From Sphagnum compactum (lineage: Eukaryota > Bryophyta > Sphagnopsida > Sphagnales): a stretch of 64,000 nucleotides of DNA. How positions within the stretch are numbered: the first letter of the stretch is position 1; the number at the start of each line of letters is the position of its first letter. Shown in pieces: positions 10,729-23,740 of this stretch. Location: contig OZ234502.1 of NCBI GenBank assembly GCA_965153455.1, positions 15,841,495 through 15,905,494 of the forward strand. The letters run 5' to 3'. The notes under the pieces were generated by a model. That model ran no database searches and was not told the DNA's origin. It worked only from the letters and a program-made list of their open reading frames with translations. The translations under genes and the position numbers were made by a program.

Positions 10729-13140
10729 AAAATATTTTAGTTTTGCAGGACAAAGATTGTGACTAGAGTACACCCACGGTTTGCAACAATCCACATAGCA
10801 GGAAATGGAACCTGCAATCTGCATTTCCTAACCCTAAACTCACAAACAAACAGTCTTCCTCATGCAGACACAAGATGGTGCAGCTCATATATGAACTACA
10901 GTAGCAAGCATAGTACCCTTCACCTTGATAATAGTCCTAAATACAGCACACCTCAGTTTCATCTCAGTAGAGCATCTCAGATCCTGAGTTTCAATCTTAA
11001 AGTTATCAGTTGAATTGTGCAAACCTAGTATATACTATAAAGAGCTGCTGATTATTGAAATCTCATATCCTAACTTCGACACTGTCATTTAACATGCTGA
11101 AGAGTGATATTTATTGAGGGTTCTTTTTGCAAAAAAACAGATAAACAGTCACTTGTGGACAGCTACAATGGAGAACATTCTCTACTAGTGTTCAAATGCC
11201 AGATAGAACTTTCTGCTGTCAATGCTAGTAATGGATTTCTTGAAATTTTTCCAAAACTTGCAGGTGATAGGTTTTTTATGGCCCCTTCTTGTACAAAGCT
11301 CCCCTGCCCATCTGAAGTCCTCCCTCTGAAGTTGACCACAAAGAAGCCCAACAATACTTCTCCAGAGGGAAAACTAGTTTGAGAAATCTAAACAATATGT
11401 CTGAAATTGATATCCTGCACTGGCTAATTTAAGGAACACAAAAAAGGAGTCAGAGTTACCAAGCTCCTACTCCTCAAACAACACTCGTTCTGAACCCAAA
11501 CAAGACCCCCTCAGAATATGATCGAAACACGGAACCACATGCGAAAATCAAGGAAAAACAAAAAATACTGACAATTTGTTGGAACAGGCACACAGGCAGG
11601 AGAAGAAAAAGAACCCGAAACTACACAGAGATAGGATAGAGAAAAATGCACCTGAGTAAGGGAAGTGAGGGAAGAGAAAACAGAACCACCCGGTCAAAGC
11701 CTGAGAGGCCGTGGTTTCCACATTAGAAGACCCTCCTTGAAGAAATTTCCATTGAAAATATCAACAAATAGTCGTCAATGTCAAACAATCCTCAAGATGT
11801 GCATGGAGTGTTGATGGTGGAAGGGTGCACAAACCCCTCCTTCCCTCCCCCCCCAAACAAATCCAAAAAAAAAGGAGGGCAAGGAGAAAGGCATCGGTGA
11901 AACCACGAGATACATATAATGAAGGAGCCGCTCCAGGAATCAACGTCGTATACAAGGGTTTGAAGCAATCGGCGAGGTGATGAAATCAAGCCAGATAAAA
12001 AGCATGAAAGAAATAGAAGAGGCAGTCCGATGGGGAGAGAGTTTGTAAAGGGGGAAAAAAAAGTACAAGAAATTAACAGAGGGAAAAGGAAGCGCTAGTG
12101 GGAGACGACAACAAAAGGTGTACAATCGTCCGTCCAGTTTCAGCTCCAAGACATTTCTCTGGGCAAGAGGAGGAGGAGAAGACGACAACGACCACCACCA
12201 CCACCAAGGAGACAACGAGCACGACGAAGGAGTTGGAAAAGACAACACGAAGATAGTAGGCCCATGATGGCAAAGGTTTGGACGGTTCTTTCAATTTTTA
12301 AAGAACCGGAACTGGGACTCCGAACCAAAGAACCGCCTCCTCCGGTTCTTTGACAAAACAGATCAGAATCAAAGAAACAACGCCGCTCCAGGCTAATTCA
12401 AAACATTGAAGGACCACCAGTTTTCGTGGAAGAACTGGCAAAGACCCGACGATTCTTTGACTTTCCAAATTTGTGAGAAAAAACCATGGTTATATGCCAA
12501 ACCCAACTATTTGAATTCTCCCAGAACTGACAAGTAAGGGGCATTATATACCACCCCAGGGGGAGATAACCGTCAAGTATCTGTTTCTAATTCTAAGAAC
12601 CGCACAAACACTGTGTAGCGAAAAACTAGGGCACACATAATCACCCGGTGTGTCAATCCGCGTGGAAACCAGAGATGCATACATTGATGGCAGAGAGGCT
12701 TTTCAAACAAGCTAACTGCCTGATGCTTGAAACCTACAGAAGTTCATACTGCCAACACTAAGTACAAGATCTAAAGGTCTCTGGGGTCAGATCCCTTCAG
12801 CCTTCTTTTTAAGGATTTTGTAATTTTGAGCGGGTGCCTCTTAGACATATAATTGGAGTGCATATCTGGCAATAATACTGCAGATGTTGTATTGTGGAAC
12901 TTCTTGCTACACAAAATTTCAATAAATAGAAATCTGCCTATTATGTGCAATAAAAAAAATTTCTTTACAAGTCGGCAAGATATGGAAATTTGCACCAGCA
13001 AAAACTAGTGAAATGTACATCACATAATCTTAAATATGGCGACAGAACCTATATACATAGCTCTACGGCGATGCACATTGCACTATCATCTTCGATGTGT
13101 AGAACTGTCTTAGACTTGAATAAAGTCCTTTGTCACTATT
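10729..13140. other. Likely 5' leader and promoter region of the Gag1-like gene, then spacer
   Basis: On the minus strand the part around 12100-12330 is GC-richer with CTCCTCCTC and GGTGGT repeats, typical of a plant 5' leader, but the transcription start cannot be fixed. Short open frames here look non-coding. 12330-13140 shows nothing recognisable. Confidence 0.35.
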
Positions 13141-13149
13141 GGGTGATTG

Positions 13150-15750
13150 CTCACAACAAGAGTTAAAAATTAGGAGTTAAAACTTAGTACACACTATGCA
13201 GATAGACACAAATTATAATGGACATTGGATGATTGGACATAGAAGCTCAAACACAATGGAGTTCGGACTTATAATGTACATATGACACACAAGCTCAAAC
13301 TCAAAATTGAATAGTCTATAATAGAACATAATATTGAACAGCGGCTATATATTAGACATTCACTTCAAATACATGACACTCAAAACAAATAGATAGAGAC
13401 TTTCAAACTTGTTTCTTAAACTTCAATTAGACATCAAGACTCAAATTAAAATTTAGAATTTCAAACCAAGATGCAAATATACTTAGAATTATGATGCTTC
13501 ATCCAAACTTAGACATACAAAGTCTAGACCTTCAAACAAACGCAAACAAATTTAGACACAAACTTATAGACGAACTCATGAAGACTCAAGTCTCAAATAG
13601 ACATAGACTCTCTAACCCGAACATAATAAAAAGACATAAAATTAGATGTTTTCATTGCTCAAATAGACATAAACTCAAAAAGATTCAAATATTAGACACA
13701 TATTCACAAATTGTCTAACTCAAACAGAATTTTAAATACACAAAATCAAACATACTCACTATTCAAAAACAGACTTAGACTCATACATATTACAAACGTA
13801 GATTGACTCAAACTTAGACAAACACATAGACATAGAATCAGACATACTCAATAAGACGTAATAAATAAACCTTCGATGGTGCATCTTCAACTTCAACTAT
13901 AAACCTAATGTTCTAATTTCCTTAGCAAAAAACCACCCAACTCTAACCAAAAGTTGTCATCATTGAAAGTTGAAAAGGCCTTAAATTATTTCCATTATAA
14001 CTTAATTCAAACTTTGCCTAGGTTTTTGTTCCTTCCAATCATCAAAACATGTGTCATATGGGAAGGTGTTCAAAGTGAAGAAAGTTTGGGAATACATCCC
14101 AATAACTATGTGCAAATGTTCAGTGAAGTAATTCCTCAATTTTACTTCATGAAAAATAATGTGAAAAATGTGCGTTCATCTTCCACTAACCCCAACACTT
14201 GCACTATTGTTATCTCTACCAACTTGAAAATTTTAGAAATGAATGCCTCAGGATGCGGGAAGCCTCCAATGTTCTCCAAAGCCATGTCAAAGGATTGACA
14301 TGAAATATAGCCTCCATTGTTGCAACAACATTGGACGTCATGGTGATTTTGAATATGTTAACTTGCATTTCAAAACCACTTGCAAATAAAATGGATGGAC
14401 AAATCCTAGCCACTTCGAAGGATGTACTTGAATCTAAAAGTTTGACAAGTTCCAAATGTCGTTTAGTGCAATAATGTGATTTGATCAACTCCAGATGACG
14501 ATTAAAATTATCCTCCACATCAGCTTGAAACTAATACTAGGGATAGCAAATTCCCATAATGTCCGTGATATGAGACGGTGGAAACCTTGAGCTTAATACC
14601 ATTATTAGTGATTCAATTACAGTTACAAATTAAACCACTAAAAGGACAAGTGATTACAAGGTCACAAACTACAACCAGACATCTAGATTATAACTTGATA
14701 AACCTTGAAAGTAATAGAGAAAAGGCAATTTACACATAGACTCAAACATACCTTTCTTTTTTACTACTTAGAAATTTCAAACAAACTTATAAACTTACAA
14801 ATAAACTAGACATATTCAAACTCAAATAGACAAAACAAACTTAGACTTAGACAAAAACATAACAAACACAAACACAAAAATAGGTTCAACTTGAAACAAA
14901 GATAGACACAAACGAAAACAGACTCAAAAAGACAAAGAGAGACTCGGACAAAAAGAGACTCAAAGAGACAAAGGTAGATTAAGACAAAAATAGACTCAAA
15001 GAAACAAAGATAGATTTAGACAAAAACAAACTCAAACTTCAAAGAGACAAAGACAAACTCAAACAAAGACATATAGACTCAAACAAAAATTTACAAACTA
15101 TGTTTTTCCAATAGAGTCAAATTCAATAGACTTAAACTCAAAGCTTCAGATTGACTCACACATATTCAAGTAAAAACTTTGACTAACTTAAATAAAACGT
15201 CAAACATGTTGAATTTTTGCATATTAGGTATTCACATCAAGATTGCATGCACTATTGCACTCAAATAGACACAAAATCACAAACCTAAACTTCAAAGACA
15301 GATTTAAACAAATACAAACTCAAACTTAAAGAACTGAATATTAACTTAGACAAAGACAAATAGACTCAAACAAAGACTTACAAACTTTTTTTTTCCTATA
15401 AAGTTTAAATTCAAGTAAATTTAAGCTTAGAACCTTGGACTGATTCACATTGATTCAAGCAAAAACTCTGATTAACTCAAATGAACTTAGATAAAAATTC
15501 AAACTGATTCAAACATGCTAAGTTTTTGCATATTAGGTATTCACATCAAGATTTCATGCATTTGTGCAAAAACCTTGTTGCACTTAAATAAACACAGAAT
15601 CACCCAAATAAATTCAAACAGAGAAGGTCTAAGATAGATAGAGATAGAAGAAAAATCAAATGTATTCAGATAATGTATTCATTACTCAAACAAACACAAA
15701 CTCAAATGAAGATAGACTCAAAATGGGTTGAAACAAAAAAACCCGAATAA
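13150..15750 (+). repeat. Strand-asymmetric A/C-rich degenerate repeat block
   Basis: For about 2.6 kb the plus strand is dominated by A and C in loose iterations of words such as TAGACTCAAACAAA and AGACAAAGATAGA, with few G or T. A longer segment containing GCATATTAGGTATTCACATC (near 15222 and again near 15531) shows a duplication of about 309 bp. The less biased patch at 13950-14520 may be an older insertion. No gene is supported. Confidence 0.65.
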
Positions 15751-16209
15751 GATGCATTTGCAACATCCAAAAGACCATTGAAGATCTCGTAAGACACCTG
15801 GATCTTTTGCCCATGGACATCTATACTTGTAATCTAGAAAGTAAAACCCACATAATCAAAACATAAATATTCAACATCTGAAGTGTTGAGGTCCAAGGAA
15901 CTTGCTTTCCATTTTAGATACACTGTCGGGAGTGCAATCAACCAAATCATGGAACTCCTTGAAAACATTAGATGTATATTTCGTGCCAGGATTTGAATAA
16001 TGAGTATACAACTGTCCTTGGCAAATCTTGATTGCTACAACATAATCACAAACAAAAACATCCCTCTTCTATGTAAATTTGATCAATGCATGGATAGTCT
16101 CCAACATGGGCATCAAATAAGAAAGGGAAATGAACAAATTCACATCACAAAAAGATCAAAATTCACCCGAGCTGGCATAAAAAGTGACTATCTTTAGCCA
16201 CATTTGCAA

Positions 16210-18316
16210 CTAATGGCATGTACATTGAGAAAGCTCATTTTGCTGGATTGAGCATGTTAATCCAACTTGTTCTTACATTTTGCAAGATCTTGTTCCCCTT
16301 CACCTTCATCAAATTTGCAAGCTTCAAAAACTCAAAGTGTATTTTCAGGCTATGAGAAAAATATGAATATAGCGACTAAAGCAAATCTTTTATGCACTTC
16401 ACAACAAGGATATGAAATAAAATTTGCATCGCCAAATTAATGCGATGTGCCATGCAATGAATGCCTTCCAAGTGGGGGGCATATTTATCTTGTATTTGGC
16501 GTGTAACACAATTTCTCACCCCCTGAATAACATTTGCACCATCAACACCAAATGACAATAATTTTGCAGTAACATCTATATAAAAAACACCTGCATGTTT
16601 TTTTAGAACATCCATACTCACTTTAGTCATATTATCATAACCTCCTCCCTCAGTGACTTACTCTAAAAAAAATCAGTACATGTAAATGACACCAATCTTG
16701 AACAATGTAGTAATGAATTGAAATCCACAATTGGTTATCAATTGTAGTGACTTCATCAAAAGAAAAAGTAAGATACCTTGAACTTGCAACAACCTTTCGC
16801 ATTTTGTTAAGGACATGTTTGTGTAAGCATTCCGCCACTACCCAACCATTAGAATCACTCCAATGATGTTTAGGGTTTAAGGGAACATTGAAAACACTAC
16901 TACAAAATGTGGGTGCAATTCACTAGTCCCCATTCACGTGACCAATGAATTCACTCAAAATCCAGTGAAATCACTTGGCGTACAGGGACACCTTTTGTTG
17001 TAGTGAAAAAGAAAACAATGGTTTCATGGCCTCAAATTGCAACATAGGACAACCCTACTGTAACATATGCAAAATGGTGGCAAATTGCCTTCCCATAAGA
17101 ATTATTGCATAGCCAGAGGTAAGGACTCAGGACCAGGATTATGTGAATATTCCATACCATGGTTTATTGCCATTGGTAATGGCCTTTTTGCCATTCCAGC
17201 CTGGTTAACGATCATTTGTTTCAAACCCTATTCATAGCATAGGCCTGACAAGTTACAAGTTACTCTCTCCACAAAATTCATGCCATTAGCCTAGGCCAAA
17301 ATAGGTGATGAACAAACACAGTTGGAATTTCTGCTCAGCCAAAGATGATGAATAAGAACATGCACCAAACATACCAGTTTTTATTCTGTTGGGGAAGATG
17401 GGGATGGGTGTTTGAATTTTTGGGATTATTTTGATCTCAATGTGTTCACAACTAGTTCTCATTATGTTCCCAAGTGACTGAGTGATAAACATGTTCCCCA
17501 GTTCCCAAGGTGTTCCGCAACATGTTCCCAATAGCACCTCACTTTGTTCAATATGCTTTGCCCAATATTATCTTCTTGGAACCTACTTACGAGAACATAA
17601 TGGGAACACAAGAAAAAAAAATTTCCATCCTCACACCACGTCACCCCCCACCCCAAAGGAAAAAAATATAAATCCCGTTGGGTGTATGTTCAGTCGTCTC
17701 GTTGGCTCCATGCATATTCTATTCCTAGACATGGTTGGCACCATGGGTGCATTTCTTGTTCACATAAAACTCCCATTCTATTTTACCAAAATGTGGCATA
17801 TCTCAAACAGCTTTTGTCTTTCTTTCATGCTTTTCAAGCATGTCCAATTTAGGACCCAAAATAACTCCTTTCCCTTCATAGCCAAACACACAATGCACCT
17901 CGCATGGTCAATTTTTCCAAAATCACTCTTGAACATTTCTACCCACGGAAACTGTGTAGTTCATATGTCTTTGCACTTGTGATTGACATCATAGGTTAAA
18001 AATTTTCCGACAGTGGTTCGTCTTCTTCATTTGGCAAAACTTGGATCTTAAACAGATCAGGTGTAGTAAGGGGAATGAAGGTTGGTAAACCACCCGGGCA
18101 CACCAATTGCACAACAAGATTGTTACGTTTTGATTCCAAGTTTGATGAAACCTTGTTGTCATTCGAGCTTGCCTCAAAAGAAGGCATTGCTAGAAACTTA
18201 GGTTGGATCACCAAAAAAGATCTATTGTCAGGATTGCGACTAGGCTTGAAAAAAAAAGGTAGAACAATGTTGGTTACTTTACGTTTCACACTCCTTGTTG
18301 AAGCCATCGAATTCAC
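16210..18316 (-). pseudogene. Dead hAT-type transposase
   Basis: Remnant of a plant ZNF862/KIAA1586-like hAT transposase read on the minus strand. The N-terminal part (about 18316-17996) opens with MASTRSVKRK and is followed near 17930-17780 by a zinc-finger-like segment with CIVCLAMKGKEL and LEKHE that changes frame. The core (16838-16376) is recognisable from FSFDEVTTIDNQLWISIHYY, KLLSFGVDGANVIQGV and HCMAHRINLA. The C-terminal part (to about 16210) has LKIHFEFLKLANLM. Stops, frame changes and a 111-bp insertion break it, so it cannot make transposase. I did not find its terminal inverted repeats. Confidence 0.75.
16895..17005. mobile_element. 111-bp MITE with CACTA-like ends
   Basis: Left end CACTACTACAAAATGTGG and right end ACACCTTTTGTTGTAGTG are imperfect inverted repeats starting with CACTA, as in CACTA/En-Spm elements. 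It is flanked by AAA on both sides, compatible with a 3-bp target duplication but not diagnostic in A-rich sequence. It carries no coding sequence and sits inside the hAT remnant, so it arrived later. Confidence 0.65.
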
Positions 18317-21300
18317 ACAACATGAACTTCAAGAGAAATTTGTTGTGTGCATTATGTACATTGCACACTACATAGTGCACATTACACACGAAGGCCACAG
18401 AGTCCAGAGTCCAAACACAAATTGTCCAATGTCTACAAATTCATAGAAATTTGCCATGCTCACATCTTTTTAAAAAAAAAACCAATAATGCAAGTCTCAA
18501 GACATTATAGAATTCAAACTCCAGAGTCCAATGCGCTCCACAATGCTCACTATTTAGAAAACAAACAAAGAACAACTTAATTTCCCAAAAAAAAAACGAG
18601 GAGAAAACATAAACATGCCTGCATTTCAAAGTTTGGCAAATTGGCATACACGACATCACGCTTCAATTCAATGATGAAAACGACACAATAGTGCACCTCT
18701 AATGCTTCACATCAACGATCATAATGTCATAAGCTTGGAGCTCTTCCATTCCACCTCAATGCTCATGGTAATGGTTGCTCCAAAATGAGCACAGGGAGTG
18801 GCGATAAACGACACAAACCTAATGTGATTTGTGGCAAAGGATCCACTATTCATGGAGTTCATCAACGATTAACCTAAATTTGACGATGCAAGTTGCCAAT
18901 GGGCTCTACATCACAACCAACTAAATTAGGCGATCTACGTTAGGGTTGCCATCTCAAGGTGACGATTGAGTTCTATGAATGTGATGATATATGATGATTT
19001 CAAATTTTTTTTCCCTTTTTTTCCTTAATGGATTTTGCATGGCATTTTTTTCCATTGCTTTCCCCCGATTTTTCACTAATAAAAAAAAGGCTAAATCTTT
19101 CTGATCTTGCTTTTAGTGAGCTCCATTGGTCTTCATGTGTGTCTCCTCTTTACTATCATAGTAACCTTCAAAACAATTCACAATTCTTCATGCTTTGGCT
19201 CTCAAATTTCTCTTTGTGCAAGAAAGTTTGGCTTGCATGGATTTTGTCCCTATGATTTTTATTTATTTATTCAAGAAAAAAGTATCAAATTGTGCCTTGA
19301 CTTCAATTTTCCTCTTCTTCTTGTTGCTACCATAATATTTAAACCTTTGTTGGCTTTGTCCAAAGGGAAGATACTTATAATCTGAATTTTCGATATGTGT
19401 ATTATGTTTCTACTACAATTTTAAAACCAATGGGAAGACTTGGCCATAACATGGTTTAGCAAAAAAAAACAACACAAGGAGAAGACAAAAAATGAAAACA
19501 TATAAAGGAAGACAAGACATACACAAAAAAAACAAAAAAACAAAAACCATGGCATCATCTAGAAATTCAAAATGTTAAAACAAGAATTAAAACACATGGA
19601 GCACCATAAATAAACACACCTCAATAGTGAAATATTTAGTGGATGATGTTATGGAAGAAAAATGTTTTCATCATGCCCAACAACCTCCAAAGCTCATTTT
19701 GCAAAACACAGATTGCTAATGCGGCTTGCCATGGTGTAGATCTAGAAACATCAATATAGAAATGGTAACTTAAAATCTACCCCTATGTAAAAACCACGAT
19801 AGCTTCAAAGTCCCACAAATTACAATCCCATCCACACGATACTCATTTACTTGTAAACACCATAGCACATATACAAGTGAATTTGTTGATCAATAAGAAC
19901 AATTGGGACATGAACCAAAGTTCAAGAAGAATATTATAATATAGTGAACCTAGTATCTGACGGCACTCCACCAAGGCTCACAAACCAAATCCAAAACATA
20001 TGACCTAATGGGAGAATTGACATATATAAACTAATACATATGATTTTGACGTTCGTTATAATCCTCATGCAAAGGAACAAACGATAAAAATAATCCATGC
20101 AGGCAACTACAAGAATTGAACAAAACAAAAGCAGCACAAGATTAAAAAAAACAAAGACAAACCAAAAAAATAGACGAGAAGAATTCCAAGCTCCATGCAC
20201 AGAAAAAAAATAATGTAAAAGCGGCTTCTAGAGCACAAAAAGAAACCAAGTGTGTTCTTGTAAACGCTACTATTGTAGTGAGAGAAAGAGAAATGCTCTT
20301 ATGCACACTAATGCCGCAAGGAAGATGAGAAGCTACACACCAAAGAGGAAGTGAAAATAAACAAAGACAAAGGGGAGTGCCAAATTAAATGGGTAGGCTT
20401 TAAACATGATTTATATAGGGGAAGGCACTGCCTTCCACCTAGTAACCTCAGCCTTTTGCCTTCTCTTACCAACAACATTTTTTTTTCAAACGTGCATCAG
20501 TGTTTTATAAGGAAATTTTATAAGGAAATTTTGTTGTAGCCAATTTACGTGGCTATCATCCATAAAGGATAAAAAGTGCTGATCGTCATCCCTATGAATA
20601 TTTAACCAAATTATCTAGCTATGACCCAAATATGAAAGACAAATCTTAAGCTTCCTTCTATATTTTTGGCTACACATTGAAAAATAGATATAAAAATCTA
20701 GCAATCCTCCAAAATCATTTAAATTTCAAATTTTTAATTTCATTTTTTGGCTACATTTTGCCAATTAAAAAAAGGCTGGTCTAGTAAGTACTAAACATAA
20801 TTAAGAGGATGATTAGGCCAATGCTTAGGACAGTAATTAGGGTGGAGGAAGGATTTGGATAACTTGCCAACAATCTTGGCAACTCCAAGTGGCAAAAGAA
20901 AATGTTAAAGATGTGTAGAACTCTAAAATTGATGTATTTTATAATTTTTATGAGTTAAATCATTATTTTTCCATCAACACATAAGGAATTTATTTTATCT
21001 TTACAAACTAACTAATCCAAATAACTTCAAATCCTCAAGAGTAAATAGGAGACAATAAGTCTAAGCCTATCATTAGTAATTAAAAAATTACTAGGATATC
21101 CACTAGACTAACTAGATTAAGAGATTATCTCACTAACAAATATTTTTTATTGAAATTTCATTCCAAAATTGATCTCTCATTATTCTTCCATAGAAATAAT
21201 TTTATGACAATAATTACCATCAGTTAATAATTATCTCATGTGAAGTGTGTTATGGAACAATACCAACCCTTGATCACAAAGATGCATGCTGATGCACCAA

Positions 21301-21650
21301 ATTTTTTTTGTTTGCCAACCAACATTGTTTTGCAACAAGCTCTCTAAAACTTGTGTTGAGGCCAAATTTCCCCATAGTGATGGCTCATGCAAAAGCAAGT
21401 TGTGAAGAATCTGGAAAGGCTCTTACAGATGAATTGTAGGGCAGATTCCCAAACCATGACTGATGCCCACATTGGGTGTGATCTACCCAGACAATGTGGT
21501 TGGAGATGACAACTGCTCTGGTCTAATCACACAATTATTCTCAGAGCCTTTTCCCAAAAAAGATATGTTTTGCTTCATAATGTTACGCAATAATTTTTAG
21601 CAAGATAGAATGTCAGTGGGAGCTTGATTATGCATGGCACAATAGAGTTA
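18317..21650. other. Intergenic, no gene seen
   Basis: AT-rich sequence with short open frames lacking family motifs or splice context. There are A-rich stretches around 19450-19560 and 20100-20210 and a short duplicated TATAAGGAAATTT near 20508. Nothing else stands out. Confidence 0.5.
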
Positions 21651-21659
21651 TCCGTAAAG

Positions 21660-22060
21660 TAACCCTGTCTTTACGGCCACAATGAACCAGCACCCACCAG
21701 TGCACTATCAAGGATGGATGATATGTGATCAGAAAACAATTTTCTGTTGGGTTCCAGTTCCCTACCTAACCATGGTGGTTAGCTCAGTTGGTTTCTTTAC
21801 TACCTACCAACTAGGTAGGTAGTAAAAAACAGCCCCTACCTACTATGTATAAACTGTCTACGTACCTAGTAATACCCTATTTTGTTACCTACCTGTCTTT
21901 ATGTTAGACCTACTTCTTATAGAATGGGTTACCAAGATGAAACCGGGTAGTAACTCAGTTGAGGATCATCCACAACTGAGTCATAACAGGCATCCAGTGG
22001 ATGGTGCACTGGCGGGTGCTGGTTCACTGTGGCCCTGTCTTTACCCTGTCTTTGGGCTGC
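21660..22060. repeat. Palindromic island
   Basis: An arm at about 21670-21725 (GTCTTTACGGCCACAATGAA, then CCAGCACCCACC) reappears inverted at about 22000-22050 (GGGTGCTGGTTCACTGTGGC). Between them are smaller perfect hairpins such as CTACCTACCAACTAGGTAGG near 21803 and ACTCAGTTG/CAACTGAGT near 21955-21985. It could be a foldback transposon or MITE. Confidence 0.5.
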
Positions 22061-23214
22061 TTTCACCCCCTATCCCTTCTTTCAGTGGTATCCACAAAGT
22101 AAAGACATTTTAATGAATCTCAGTATGAGATGCTCATACTAAGCATTTAATGCACAAGGTTCGAGATTAATTACAGTAGTTGTACAGTTAGGAGCAGTGA
22201 AAATATGTGTAGCAGCAGTCGAGGCGCTCAGGAAAAAGGAAAGACAGGATGAAACTCAGTTTACCACCAAATTTGATGGTTTTCTGAGTTTCATCCCCCG
22301 TTGAATGCTAATGTACTTTTTTGCAGGTTTTTTGAAAATCTCACCCTGTGCATGACCAAACTCAGGGTTTTGGTGCTGTGTTTTCCTGACTTTACAGACT
22401 TCCTGTACTTTCAATGTACTTGAAATTTTCAAAGCAGTGGACTCATTGACCCTCCCCATCTTTGTAATTACTATTTCCAGTTGATTGCAATGTTTCACAA
22501 AATAAACAAACAGAGCAAAAAGAAGGAAGTGCAAATGGAGTGGTGGGAGGCAATTTAGTACTTGTCTCCTTTACTCGCTGTTTGAAGCAAAGTCAAGGTT
22601 CCACTATGTCACCTCCTATTGCAAAAGCTTGAAGAAGATTAAGAGTGGCTGCAACTTGGATGTAGGCTCACACCATATTAAGCTCAGTATTGGGTTACCA
22701 TGATTTCAAATCACGACCATCTCCATTGATGTTGTCACCCTGTAACTCAACAGCTGCATTCCTTCACATCCTCACAGTCTGCTAGTGACCTTGGCTTTGC
22801 AAAGTGTCCAGCCATTCTCCCAACCTGTCCTGCACCAAGGTTTTAGGTTTTATTAAGCCTTGTTTAGTAGGTGCTACGACTTCCTTGTATTGGAGCTGTG
22901 CATTGCGTGCATGTACTAAAATGAATGTACCTCAAGACAAGAAGCAAGTAATCAGCAACCAAATGGTTCCCAAAAAACTAGAGAAACACCGACCTTCACT
23001 TCACCTCCAAACATGAGGACGACTCTCATCTGCAAGAGAATGATATGGAAGGTATCCTTAATGTTGTTGGCATCGACATGGTCCTTCTTTCTTCCCCTTC
23101 ATTTGTCTTTCTCATTGCAAAACAATTTCATGCGAAATTGTCAAGTGATGATGATGGTCTGATTATCATCATTATTGGACCTTTTTTGAAATATCCAGAT
23201 ATTATGATTTCACT

Positions 23215-23740
23215 TGTACTAGTGTGGCCTGTGCCATTGGCCCAAGTGTGAACCCATTGCAAAATAGGGAAACTCAACACGTGAACTTTGTTTTGCAATG
23301 TATGTATTGAGTTTTTGAACAGCCAAATATGAAAGGAAATCATGCTTGAATTCAATGGTAAGCCTTCAAAAGCCTTCAAGTGTTACCACGTTCTCAACTG
23401 ATTTTTCCTTCCAAAACCTGGTTTTTTGGAATTTATTTGAAATTTCAGCTGCAGAAATCACTTGAAAATCAATATCTCCCACATTCTGAATCCAAATCTT
23501 ACCAAATAAATTCCATTAAATCCTGCTCATCAAGATCTTTCCAACAACACCAAAGGCACATTCCAATTCCTCCGAAATTTTCAGCTACAATTTAATTTAA
23601 TTTTCAGTGATGAAATCATTCAATATTCAAGAACTTTTGCATCGCAAGTCCAAACGCCACAGAACCAAGCCCATGCACCCCTCCTCAATGAGAGCTTTCC
23701 AAACACACCAAGAACACGATCTGAAGCATCCCGGTATGGT
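23215..23740. repeat. Dispersed repeat family R2, copy
   Basis: It has CTAGTGTGGCCTGTGCCATT plus GGCCCAAGTGTGAAC, then ATATCTCCCACATTCTGA, CTTTCCAACAACACCAAAGG and CTCAATGAGAGCTTTCCAAA, parallel to 805-1165. Probably a transposon remnant. Confidence 0.5.

Noticed and set aside
21777-21791. tRNA A-box-like word GGTTAGCTCAGTTGG
   Set aside because: There is no cloverleaf, no correctly placed B box and no acceptor stem; it falls in the palindromic island.
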